A stretch of DNA of 64,000 bases. Origin: Nocardia alni. GTDB taxonomy: Bacteria; Actinomycetota; Actinomycetes; Mycobacteriales; Mycobacteriaceae. A program made the position numbers and the translations under genes. Positions 14,801-22,477 of this stretch are shown piece by piece. The notes under the pieces are model-generated. The model had not been told where the DNA came from and ran no database searches. It worked only from the letters and a program-made list of their open reading frames with translations. The stretch covers positions 1 to 64,000 of the forward strand of contig NZ_JAGPOX010000037.1 in the NCBI RefSeq assembly GCF_019038435.1, written 5' to 3'. Each line of letters opens with the position of its first letter. Position 1 is the stretch's first letter.

Positions 14801-15888
14801 TCACCACACGCCGCACGCTCGCCGACGGCCGCGAGATCATCTACTTCGACGAGGCGCCGACCGACCGCACCGCGGTCGACACCCGGGATCTACCGCAGAC
14901 CACCACGCATTCGCAGGCACGCTTCGATCCGCTGCTCGGTGAATGGGTGGTCCTGGCCTCGCATCGCCAGACCCGCACCTTCCTGCCGCCCGCCGACCTC
15001 TGCCCGCTGTGCCCGTCCACCCCGCAGCGGGCCACCGAGGTCCCCGAATCCGAGTACCAGGTAGCGGTTTTCGAGAACCGGTTCCCATCGCTGTCCACCT
15101 CCCACGCGAGCTGGCCTGCCACGGTGGAGGGTTCGCCGCTGACCCCGCTGCAGGATGGATACGGGCGCTGTGAGGTGGTGTGCTTCACCAGCGTTCACGA
15201 TTCATCGTTCGCGCGACTGGACCAGAAACGGGCGCGGCTGGTGGTCGACGCGTGGGCGCATCGCAGTGCGGAACTGGCCGAGCTGGACGGGGTCGAGCAG
15301 GTGTTCTGCTTCGAGAACCACGGCGAGGAGATCGGGGTGACCCTGTCGCATCCGCACGGGCAGATCTACGCCTACCCGTTCGTCACCCCGCGCGTGGCGA
15401 AGATATCGGCCAATGTGGCGCGGTACCGGAAGTCTCACGGCGCCAATCTGTTCGGCGATCTGCTGGCCACCGAACGCGCGGCCGGACTACGGGTGGTGGC
15501 CGCCAACGACGAGTGGACCGCCTTCGTGCCGCCGTTCGCGCGCTGGCCGTACGAGGTGCAGCTGTATCCACATCGCCGCGTCGCCGACATCCCCGAACTC
15601 GACGACGCCCAGCGCGACGCGTTCGCCGCGCTGTACTTGGACGTGCTGGGCCGCTTCGCGTACCGCTTCGAAACGCCGATGCCATACATCGCCGCCTGGA
15701 ATCAGGCGCCGACGCCGAAATCTGGTGTGCCACGCGATGATTGGTGGCTGAACCTACAGCTTTTCTCGATCCGCCGAGCGGCCGGGAAATTGAAGTACCT
15801 GGCCGGAAGCGAGTCCGGAATGAACGTCTTCATCAGCGACACCACGCCCGAAACCGTGGCGGCCGAACTGCGAGGGGTCAGCGCGTGA
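14797..15888 (+). CDS. galT: Galactose-1-phosphate uridylyltransferase
   Basis: The product has 363 residues from GTG 14797 (N terminus ITTRRTLADGREIIYFDE). The HIT-like transferase core is intact: EWVVLASHRQTRT, CPLCPS (Zn site), FENRFPSL, and the active site SHPHGQIYAYP whose second His is uridylylated. It exchanges UMP between UDP-glucose and galactose-1-phosphate in the Leloir pathway. The stop overlaps the galK GTG (GTGA), so expression of both depends on coupling that begins at the leader ORF. Length is normal for the class. Confidence 0.95.
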   Translation: MITTRRTLADGREIIYFDEAPTDRTAVDTRDLPQTTTHSQARFDPLLGEWVVLASHRQTRTFLPPADLCPLCPSTPQRATEVPESEYQVAVFENRFPSLSTSHASWPATVEGSPLTPLQDGYGRCEVVCFTSVHDSSFARLDQKRARLVVDAWAHRSAELAELDGVEQVFCFENHGEEIGVTLSHPHGQIYAYPFVTPRVAKISANVARYRKSHGANLFGDLLATERAAGLRVVAANDEWTAFVPPFARWPYEVQLYPHRRVADIPELDDAQRDAFAALYLDVLGRFAYRFETPMPYIAAWNQAPTPKSGVPRDDWWLNLQLFSIRRAAGKLKYLAGSESGMNVFISDTTPETVAAELRGVSA

Positions 15889-16979
15889 ACGGAATATGGG
15901 TCGCGCCCGGACGAGTCAACATCATCGGCGAGCACACCGACTACAACGGCGGCTACGCGCTGCCGATCGCGCTGCCCCATGTGGTGCGGTGCACGGCAGA
16001 GGCGACATCCGATGCGCTGGTGACGGTTTCGTCCCTGCAACATCCCGGTGAGACGATCTCCGAGCCGATCGCGGGATTGGCCGATTCGACGGTGACCGGC
16101 TGGGCCCGGTACCCCCTCGGCGTGATGTACGAGTACACCCGGCGCGGGCACGCCATCCCCGGGGTGCGGATGGAGTTGGACGGCACGGTGCCGGTCGGGG
16201 CCGGATTGTCCTCGTCCGCGGCGATCGAATGCGCGGCGGCCGTGGCCCTGCGGGACCTGTTCGCCGTGCCGGTCACCGACGCCGACCTGATCGATATCGG
16301 GCGCGCGGCGGAGAATTCGTATGTCGGCGCGGCCACCGGCACCCTCGATCAGTCCGCGTCGGTGCTGTGCACGCCCGGACACGCGTTGTTCCTGGACTTC
16401 GGCAAGGGCGAACACGCCCAGGTGCCGTTCGATCTGGCCGCGGCCGGCCTGGCCCTGTTGGTCGCGGACACCAACACCCCGCATCACCACGCCGGAGGCG
16501 GGTACGCCGACCGCCGGCGCGAATGTGAGGAGGCCGCCGCCGCGCTCGGGGTGCGCTCGCTACGCGAGGTGCCGAATCTCGCCGCGGTGGAACGGATCGC
16601 CGACGAGGCCCCGCGTCGGCGGGCCCGGCATATCGTCTCGGAGAACGCCCGCGTGCTCACGATCGTCGACATGCTGCGCGCGGGCCGTGATCCACGCGAG
16701 ATCGGGCCCATCCTGACCGAGGGACACGCTTCGCTGCGTGACGATTTCGAGATCTCCACCCCGCAGCTGGACGCCGCGGTCGAGGCCGCGCTGGGGGCCG
16801 GGGCGCACGGGGCACGGATGGTCGGCGGTGGATTCGGCGGCAGCATCATCGCCCTGGTGGACGCCGAGCGTACCGAGGCGACCGTCGCCGCGATCGAAAC
16901 CCGGTTCCGGGCAGCGGAGTTCGCCGCGCCGCGCACCTTCGTGGCGATTCCGTCGGCGGGAGCGCGCCGAATCGCGTAG
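15885..16979 (+). CDS. galK: Galactokinase
   Basis: The product has 364 residues, starting at a GTG within the galT stop. The galactokinase signature is near the N terminus (APGRVNIIGEHTDYNGGY), the ATP-binding GHMP motif reads VGAGLSSSAAIECA, and the third motif is MVGGGFGGSIIAL. It phosphorylates galactose to the substrate of GalT. No epimerase (galE) is in the operon; the epimerase-like gene at 18206 is separated by two unrelated genes. The length is slightly below the ~380-390 typical of bacterial enzymes but all motifs are present. Confidence 0.95.
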   Translation: MNGIWVAPGRVNIIGEHTDYNGGYALPIALPHVVRCTAEATSDALVTVSSLQHPGETISEPIAGLADSTVTGWARYPLGVMYEYTRRGHAIPGVRMELDGTVPVGAGLSSSAAIECAAAVALRDLFAVPVTDADLIDIGRAAENSYVGAATGTLDQSASVLCTPGHALFLDFGKGEHAQVPFDLAAAGLALLVADTNTPHHHAGGGYADRRRECEEAAAALGVRSLREVPNLAAVERIADEAPRRRARHIVSENARVLTIVDMLRAGRDPREIGPILTEGHASLRDDFEISTPQLDAAVEAALGAGAHGARMVGGGFGGSIIALVDAERTEATVAAIETRFRAAEFAAPRTFVAIPSAGARRIA

Positions 16980-17196
16980 CGAAGAGGCAGTGATTCACAT
17001 ATGTTCTCGACCGAATTCGCAGGCAGCAGCGGTAAACACCTGTTAGAAATCACGGCGGAATAACAGAAATTCGTGACCGACGCGAATCAATGGTTAACCC
17101 TCGCGCCGAGGGGGAACTTTGCAAGGAGAAGCGCGGTGCCAACAGTGGACGGTCGGCATCGTCGTCACTTCTGCGAAGTTTCCCTGGAGGCACATC

Positions 17197-17427
17197 ATGA
17201 CCAGCTTCGATGCAGCGCGCGCGACGGGACCGGGGCGGATCACCTGGCGCAAGTCCAGTTTCAGCGGGCCGGACGGTAATTGCGTGGAGTTCGCGACACT
17301 CCCGTCCGCAATGATCGCGGTGCGCAACAGTAATCGTCCCGAGGCGGGCACGTTGCTGTTCACCCGCGCCGAGATGTCCGCGTGGGTCCTGGGCTGCCGG
17401 ACCGGGGAGTTCGACGATCTGATCTGA
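17197..17427 (+). CDS. DUF397 domain protein
   Basis: ATG 17197 follows GGAGG and gives 76 residues. The family core is complete: WRKSSFSGPDGNCVEFA, then VRNSNRPEAG and the C-terminal LLFTRAEMSAWVLG. DUF397 proteins in actinomycetes usually follow a gene for a BldB/AbaA-type XRE regulator and act with it. Here the upstream 217 nt hold no such gene, so it is an orphan in this window. Its partner could be encoded elsewhere. Confidence 0.85.
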   Translation: MTSFDAARATGPGRITWRKSSFSGPDGNCVEFATLPSAMIAVRNSNRPEAGTLLFTRAEMSAWVLGCRTGEFDDLI

Positions 17428-17477
17428 CTACCTCCGAGGTCATCGACTGTCCGCACGGTGTGCGGCAAGCTCGGTCC

Positions 17478-17891
17478 ATGACCGATACGGTGATCGACGA
17501 AGCGGGAACCCGGCTGTTCCATACCACCATGCCGTTCAGCGAGAAGCTCGGCGTCGAGGTGCTCGAGCACGGCCCCGAGGTGGTGCGCAGCCGGTTGGCC
17601 TGGCACGAGAGCCTGTGCACGCTGGGCGGCGTGCTGCACGGCGGCGTGCTGATGGCGCTGGCCGATTCCACCGGCGCGGTATGCGCGTTCCTGAATCTGC
17701 CCGAGGGCAGACAGGGGACGACGACCGTCGAATCGAAGACGAACTTCCTGCGCGCGGTGCGCTCCGGATACGCCCTGGCGACCGCGCGGCCGCTGCACGC
17801 CGGTCGCAGCTTCATCGTCGTGGAGACCGAAATCCGGGACGAGGCAGGCAAACTCGTCGCCAAGGTCACGCAGACCCAGGCTGTCCTGTAG
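17478..17891 (+). CDS. PaaI-type hotdog thioesterase
   Basis: The product has 137 residues from ATG 17478. The hotdog helix region reads TLGGVLHGGVLMALADSTGAV, with the HGG and the acidic residue of the PaaI/YbgC-like active site. TTTVESKTNFLRAVRSG and TQTQAVL complete the fold. Members hydrolyse acyl- or aryl-CoA thioesters; the acyl group is not predictable. About 300 nt without recognisable features follow. Confidence 0.85.
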   Translation: MTDTVIDEAGTRLFHTTMPFSEKLGVEVLEHGPEVVRSRLAWHESLCTLGGVLHGGVLMALADSTGAVCAFLNLPEGRQGTTTVESKTNFLRAVRSGYALATARPLHAGRSFIVVETEIRDEAGKLVAKVTQTQAVL

Positions 17892-18205
17892 TCCCGGAGC
17901 GCCCGAGTTCCTCGGCCCAGACGCAGCCATCGCGCCTCCCTGTTCCGTCTCGCCAGTGTCCCGACGTCCGATCCGCCCGAACTCGGATCCATGACGCGAC
18001 CTACGCCCTCCGCGGCGCCTGTTCCGTAGCGACGACCGCCGAACATCTCGGTGTGCCGATACGGTGTCACCCCTGCCGCGGCCGGCCGAAAGCGAACACC
18101 ACCGATGACGAAACTCTTACGGACGGCGATTCGCCTCGTGTGAGGACGTCTCGGAGGCGAGGATCGCAGGTATGACTCTCACTCGATCGAATGCGATCTG
18201 ACGCG

Positions 18206-19267
18206 ATGCGGGTACTGCTGACCGGCGCGGCCGGATTCATCGGATCACATGTTCGGCGGGCGCTGGACGCGGCGGGCGACGAGGTGGTGGCCGCGGACCT
18301 GATGCTGAGCGCCGCACACGGTCCCGGCGCCGAGGCTCCCGATGGCGTGCGCCGGGTGGACGTGCGCGATCCCGAGGCGGTGGCGGAACTGCTGCGCGGG
18401 GTCGAGGTGGTATGCCATCAGGCGGCGGTGGTGGGCGCGGGAGTCAGCGCGGCCGACGCGCCCGCCTACGCCAGCCACAACGATCTGGGCACCGCGGTGC
18501 TGCTGGCGGCCATGGCCGAGGCCGGGGTGCGGCGGCTGGTGCTGGCCTCGTCCATGGTGGTATATGGCGAAGGGCAATACCGCACAGCCGATTTCGCGCC
18601 GGCGCTGCCCGCGCCGCGTCGCCGCGAGGACCTGGATCGGGGCGTGTTCGACCATGTCGACCCGCACACCGGGGACGCGCTGGACTGGGTCGCGATCAAT
18701 GAGGACAGCCCGCTGCGCCCGCGCAGCCTGTACGCGGCGAGCAAGGTGGCGCAGGAGCATTACGCCGGCGCTTGGACCGCGGCCACCGGGGGCACTGTCA
18801 CCGCGCTGCGCTATCACAATGTGTACGGCGACGATATGCCCAGGGACACACCTTATTCGGGAGTCGCGGCGATCTTCCGGTCGGCGCTGGAGGCGGGTGA
18901 GTCGCCGCGCGTGTTCGAGGACGGGACGCAGATGCGGGATTTCGTCCACGTCCGCGATATCGCCGCGGCCAATCTGGCCGCGATCCACCGGCCACTGACC
19001 GGTTTCGTTCCGCTCAACATCGCCTCCGGTATCCCCATCGGCATCGGCGAAGTCGCCGAGTTGCTCGCCGCGGCACACGGCGGCAAGGCGCCGGTCGTCA
19101 CGGGCGAGTACCGGCCCGGGGACGTCCGCCACATCGTCGCGAGTCCCGAAAGAGCCCGTGCCGTCCTGGATTTCAACGCCGCCGTCGCCCCCGCCGCGGG
19201 CCTCACCGAATTCGCCACCGCCCCGCTGCGCACCGCCTGTGGCACCGGGGCGCCGGAATGGCGGTAA
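18206..19267 (+). CDS. NAD-dependent epimerase/dehydratase (extended SDR, nucleotide-sugar type)
   Basis: I prefer ATG 18206 because the Rossmann strand MRVLLTGAAGFIGSH starts there; ATG 18191 adds five residues. Of 353 residues, the N-terminal half shows TGAAGFIG and CHQAAVVG. The catalytic site is SSMVVYG with YAASK giving Tyr and Lys; the C-terminal half carries YHNVYG and DFVHVRDIA of sugar epimerases. A ~50-residue insertion (PAPRRREDLDRGVFDH...) precedes the YxxxK. It may act on a UDP- or dTDP-sugar used by the glycosyltransferases further along; galE function is possible but not shown. Confidence 0.82.
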   Translation: MRVLLTGAAGFIGSHVRRALDAAGDEVVAADLMLSAAHGPGAEAPDGVRRVDVRDPEAVAELLRGVEVVCHQAAVVGAGVSAADAPAYASHNDLGTAVLLAAMAEAGVRRLVLASSMVVYGEGQYRTADFAPALPAPRRREDLDRGVFDHVDPHTGDALDWVAINEDSPLRPRSLYAASKVAQEHYAGAWTAATGGTVTALRYHNVYGDDMPRDTPYSGVAAIFRSALEAGESPRVFEDGTQMRDFVHVRDIAAANLAAIHRPLTGFVPLNIASGIPIGIGEVAELLAAAHGGKAPVVTGEYRPGDVRHIVASPERARAVLDFNAAVAPAAGLTEFATAPLRTACGTGAPEWR

Positions 19268-19336
19268 TGAGGAGCCGCGCTATTTATGCAGGACGCCTGG
19301 CAATATGGAGCCGCCGGGTCCACTAACATCGGCCCT

Positions 19337-19774
19337 ATGACCGCGCCCGGCCCTCGCGACACCGCCGCACAGCTGGCGAACGCGATGGCTCGCCTGCGGG
19401 CGCGGCTGCGCACGGAGTCCGAGCGCGCCGATATGCCTTGGTCCTGGGCGCAGCTGACCACGCTCAGCCGCATTCTCAAAGAGGGGCCGACCACCACCAG
19501 CGCGCTAGCGGCGGCCGAGCATGTTCGACCCCAGTCGATGGCCGAGACAGTCACCGCCCTGCTCCGGCACGGACTGGTCACCAGGGAGTCGGACCCGGCC
19601 GACGGGCGCAAGTCGCCCATCGCCGCCACGGACCAGGGCCGCGCCCTGATCCAGAGCATTCCCGCGATGCGTGAGACCTGGCTGACGAGCGCGATCGACC
19701 GTGAACTCTCGGCCGCCGAGCGTCGCACGCTGGCCAAGGCGGCGCAGATCATGGAACGTCTCGCCGACAGCTGA
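19337..19774 (+). CDS. MarR-family transcriptional regulator
   Basis: The product has 145 residues from ATG 19337. The winged HTH is at about residues 35-100: WAQLTTLSRILKEGPTTTSALA, HVRPQSMAETVTALLRHGLV and the wing RESDPADGRKS. No ribosome-binding site is evident, so it may be leaderless. It may regulate the exported protein next to it or itself. Confidence 0.85.
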   Translation: MTAPGPRDTAAQLANAMARLRARLRTESERADMPWSWAQLTTLSRILKEGPTTTSALAAAEHVRPQSMAETVTALLRHGLVTRESDPADGRKSPIAATDQGRALIQSIPAMRETWLTSAIDRELSAAERRTLAKAAQIMERLADS

Positions 19775-19994
19775 ATCCGTCCCTTCCGTACGCTCGGTGA
19801 ACTGTAACCATATATACAGGTAACCTGTGCAGATAAATGAACAGCCTAGACTGCTTATATGCTACCGTTGTGATGTGTACAGGTATTGCGGGTCACTGCC
19901 GCAGCGTGACGAAAGCGCTGATACAGCCCTCGCAACGGGCGCCGCACGCGCCACGGATCGATGGCGCGGCTCACGAATGGCAACGAGGGATTCG

Positions 19995-20759
19995 ATGAAA
20001 AAGATGACGTATACGGTGTCGCTCGCGGCACTGGCCACAACCGGGGCACTGGCACTTGGTGCGGGCACGGCGAATGCTGCCCCTGCCGTGCAAAAACCCG
20101 CCGATCCGCACACGCTGACCGCGCAGATCGCACCCGGTGTGCAGTACACCGGCAACACGACGGACAGCTCTACGGTGCTCTCCAGTCCGATCGGGACCGT
20201 GACGACTGAGCGCGGGCAGGTCCAGGTCACGAACGCACAGGGCCGGACGCTGTTCGGACAGCAGTTCCCGACGCAGCCGAGAGCCGCCACCACGGTGCAG
20301 CCACCCGCTGGTAATCCGGCAGTACCCACCGCAACCACCGCACAGGCGGCCGCGAGCAGTGCGTCGGTGGGCGCGCCGGCCCAGTCCGCGGCGATCACAC
20401 CGGCGGCTCAGCCGGTGGACAATCCGGCGCCGCCCGCACCGAAGGATCCGCAGAAGGACTTCGAATCCGCACTCGGCACCGCCGCCACCAACTTCGGCCT
20501 GGCGACCGGGGTCGGCAGCATGGTCGGCGGTGTCGCGGGCCTGGTCGTGGGCTGCCCGATCGGAATGGTGACCGGCGGAACGCTGACCGCGGTCACGGTC
20601 GTCGGCACCCCGGCCGGCATCATCGGAGGCTGCGTGCTCGGCGCCGCCACCCTTGGCGGCCTCGGCGCGCTCGTCGGCGGGGCCGCGGTCGGCGCGCCGG
20701 TCGGTATCGCCAGCGCCGCGCAGATGTACAACACCCTGCACGCCGAGGGCGACGCCTGA
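19995..20759 (+). CDS. Exported protein with C-terminal glycine-zipper hydrophobic domain
   Basis: ATG 19995 has GAGGGA upstream and gives 254 residues. A signal peptide (MKKMTYTVSLAALATTGALAL... ending TANAAP) leads into a soluble region with TERGQVQVTNAQGRTLFG, then a Pro/Ala linker (about residues 100-150). The last ~95 residues are hydrophobic and rich in GxxxG spacings (GVGSMVGGVAGLVVG, GTPAGIIGG, GGLGALVGGAAVG), with two Cys (GCPIG, GGCVLG). Such glycine zippers pack helices in membranes and are seen in pore-forming or channel proteins. Function is unknown. The gene ends one base before the convergent kinase gene. Confidence 0.75.
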   Translation: MKKMTYTVSLAALATTGALALGAGTANAAPAVQKPADPHTLTAQIAPGVQYTGNTTDSSTVLSSPIGTVTTERGQVQVTNAQGRTLFGQQFPTQPRAATTVQPPAGNPAVPTATTAQAAASSASVGAPAQSAAITPAAQPVDNPAPPAPKDPQKDFESALGTAATNFGLATGVGSMVGGVAGLVVGCPIGMVTGGTLTAVTVVGTPAGIIGGCVLGAATLGGLGALVGGAAVGAPVGIASAAQMYNTLHAEGDA

Positions 20760-21782
20760 TTACTGTGTCGACAGCAGCGGCAGGCGGACCTCGAAGCGGC
20801 AGCCCACATCCTGGTTGTGCGCGCTGATCTCGCCGCGATGGGCCTGGATCAGGCCCGCCGCGATGGCCAGGCCCATGCCGCTGTTGCTGCCCGTATCGGT
20901 CACCGGGGAACGCGCCGCGCTGCCGCGGTAGGCGACCTCGAAGATGCGCGGCAGATCGTCGGTCGCGATACCGGGGCCGGTGTCGGTGACGTGGGCCCAC
21001 GCGTGGCCGTCGTAGGTACCGGCGGCGATGTCGATACGGCCGCCCGGTGGGGTGTGCTCGATCGCGTTGGCCACCAGGTTGGTCAGCACCCGGGTCAGCG
21101 CACGGTCGCTTGCGGAGATCAGGATTTCCGAATCGGGCTGGCGGGCGACCAGGCTCACCTGGGCGCGCGCGGCGGTCGGCTGATTGGCCGCGGCCACCTC
21201 ATCGATCAGCTCGCGCAGATCTATCGGTTCCAGCTGCAGCCGCAGGGCGCCCGAGTTGATCTTCGACATCTCGAACAGGTCGTCCACCATCGCCGACAAC
21301 CGGTTCGTCTCGCGCACAATCTGGTTCGCGTAGCGCTCGATGCTGTCGGGCCGATCGATCACGCCGTCGACCAGCGCCTCGCCCATGGCCCGGATGCCGG
21401 CGAGCGGGGTGCGCAGATCATGGCTGACCCACGCCACGAGCTCGCGGCGGGAGCGTTCGGCGGCACGCTCCTGTTCGCGCATCTGCCGTTCCCACACCGT
21501 TTTTCGCGCCTGCGCCCGGCCCAGCGCGATCGCGGCGGGCACCGCGACGACCGTGACGACGGCCAGCACCACGCCGATGCGCCGCAACGCGTCGGTGAAC
21601 ATCATCCCCGATACGGCGATCATTCCGGAGAGGGTGGCCAGCGTCGGGATCAGCACCAGCAGCACCATGCTGGTGGTGAGGCTGCGATTGTGGCTCAGGC
21701 GCATGCCCAGCGCACCCAGCGCCGTCACCGGCACCGATCCGGCCAGCGCGTAGCCGATCAGTGCGAGTATGTCAGTCGGCAT
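20760..21782 (-). CDS. Sensor histidine kinase
   Basis: The product has 340 residues from ATG 21782; its start overlaps the regulator gene's last codons. The N terminus has three hydrophobic helices within ~105 residues and almost no external sensor loop, so it may sense membrane or intramembrane signals. The catalytic core shows the H-box VAWVSHDLRTPLAGI, N-box NLVANAIEHT, G1 DTGPGI and G2 GMGLAIA. It phosphorylates the regulator encoded directly upstream. The three minus-strand genes 24142 to 20760 are contiguous and translationally coupled, linking this system to the membrane protein ahead of it. Confidence 0.9.
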   Translation of the reverse strand: MPTDILALIGYALAGSVPVTALGALGMRLSHNRSLTTSMVLLVLIPTLATLSGMIAVSGMMFTDALRRIGVVLAVVTVVAVPAAIALGRAQARKTVWERQMREQERAAERSRRELVAWVSHDLRTPLAGIRAMGEALVDGVIDRPDSIERYANQIVRETNRLSAMVDDLFEMSKINSGALRLQLEPIDLRELIDEVAAANQPTAARAQVSLVARQPDSEILISASDRALTRVLTNLVANAIEHTPPGGRIDIAAGTYDGHAWAHVTDTGPGIATDDLPRIFEVAYRGSAARSPVTDTGSNSGMGLAIAAGLIQAHRGEISAHNQDVGCRFEVRLPLLSTQ

Positions 21783-22473
21783 CGTCCACCTCCTGCGAAC
21801 CCGGGCGACCCCACGCGTAGCCGCGGCCCCAGACGGTCTCGATACGATGCGCCGCACCGAGTTTCGCACGCAACCGTTTGATGTGCACGGTGACGGTGGA
21901 CTGATCGCCGAAGGTCCACCCCCATACCCGCTCGAGCAGCTCGGGCCGCCCGAACACCTGTTGCGGATGGGCGAGCAGAAAGGCCAGCAGGTCGAATTCG
22001 CGTGCGGTCAGCTCCACCCGGCGCCCGTCCACCAGCACGGCCTGCGCGTCGGGCCGCAATTCGATGGCGCCGCTGCGCAGCGGCTGGGCGGCGACCTGGG
22101 CCGGGCCCCGCTGGGCGCGGCGCAGCACCGAGGCGACGCGCAGCGCCAATTCCCTTGGGCTGAAAGGCTTCACGATGTAGTCGTCGGCCCCGGACTGTAA
22201 TCCCAGCACCCTGTCTTCCTCCTCGCCGAGCGCGGTCAACAGGATGATCGGGGTGTCCGGATGCGCACCGGCCCGTACCGCGCGGCACAGCTCGATGCCG
22301 TCCGGGGACGGCATCATCACGTCCAGCACCGCCAGATCGATCTCGTTGCGCTCCAGCACCTGCGCGGTGGTGGGGCCGTCCGCGGTCTCCACCACCGTGA
22401 ACCCGTCACGTTCGAGGTAGCGGCGCACCACCTCGCGGACCACCGTATCGTCGTCGGCCACCAGAACGCGCAT
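21772..22473 (-). CDS. OmpR-family response regulator
   Basis: The product has 233 residues from ATG 22473 (a GTG at 22476 is also possible). The receiver domain has the acidic pair ADDD, the phospho-acceptor in VLDVMMP, a Thr in LLTALG and Lys in VKPFSPRE. The winged-helix DNA-binding domain includes LTAREFDLLAFLL, QSTVTVHIKRLRAKLG and GRGYAW. Its start lies 4 nt after the stop of the membrane-protein gene, and its end overlaps the kinase start. Confidence 0.92.
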   Translation of the reverse strand: MRVLVADDDTVVREVVRRYLERDGFTVVETADGPTTAQVLERNEIDLAVLDVMMPSPDGIELCRAVRAGAHPDTPIILLTALGEEEDRVLGLQSGADDYIVKPFSPRELALRVASVLRRAQRGPAQVAAQPLRSGAIELRPDAQAVLVDGRRVELTAREFDLLAFLLAHPQQVFGRPELLERVWGWTFGDQSTVTVHIKRLRAKLGAAHRIETVWGRGYAWGRPGSQEVDDAD

Positions 22474-22477
22474 CACA

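Noticed and set aside
17892..18205. Possible gene or RNA between the thioesterase and epimerase genes
   Set aside because: The ~310 nt have no start site with family-like coding and no strong hairpin; I see nothing supportable.
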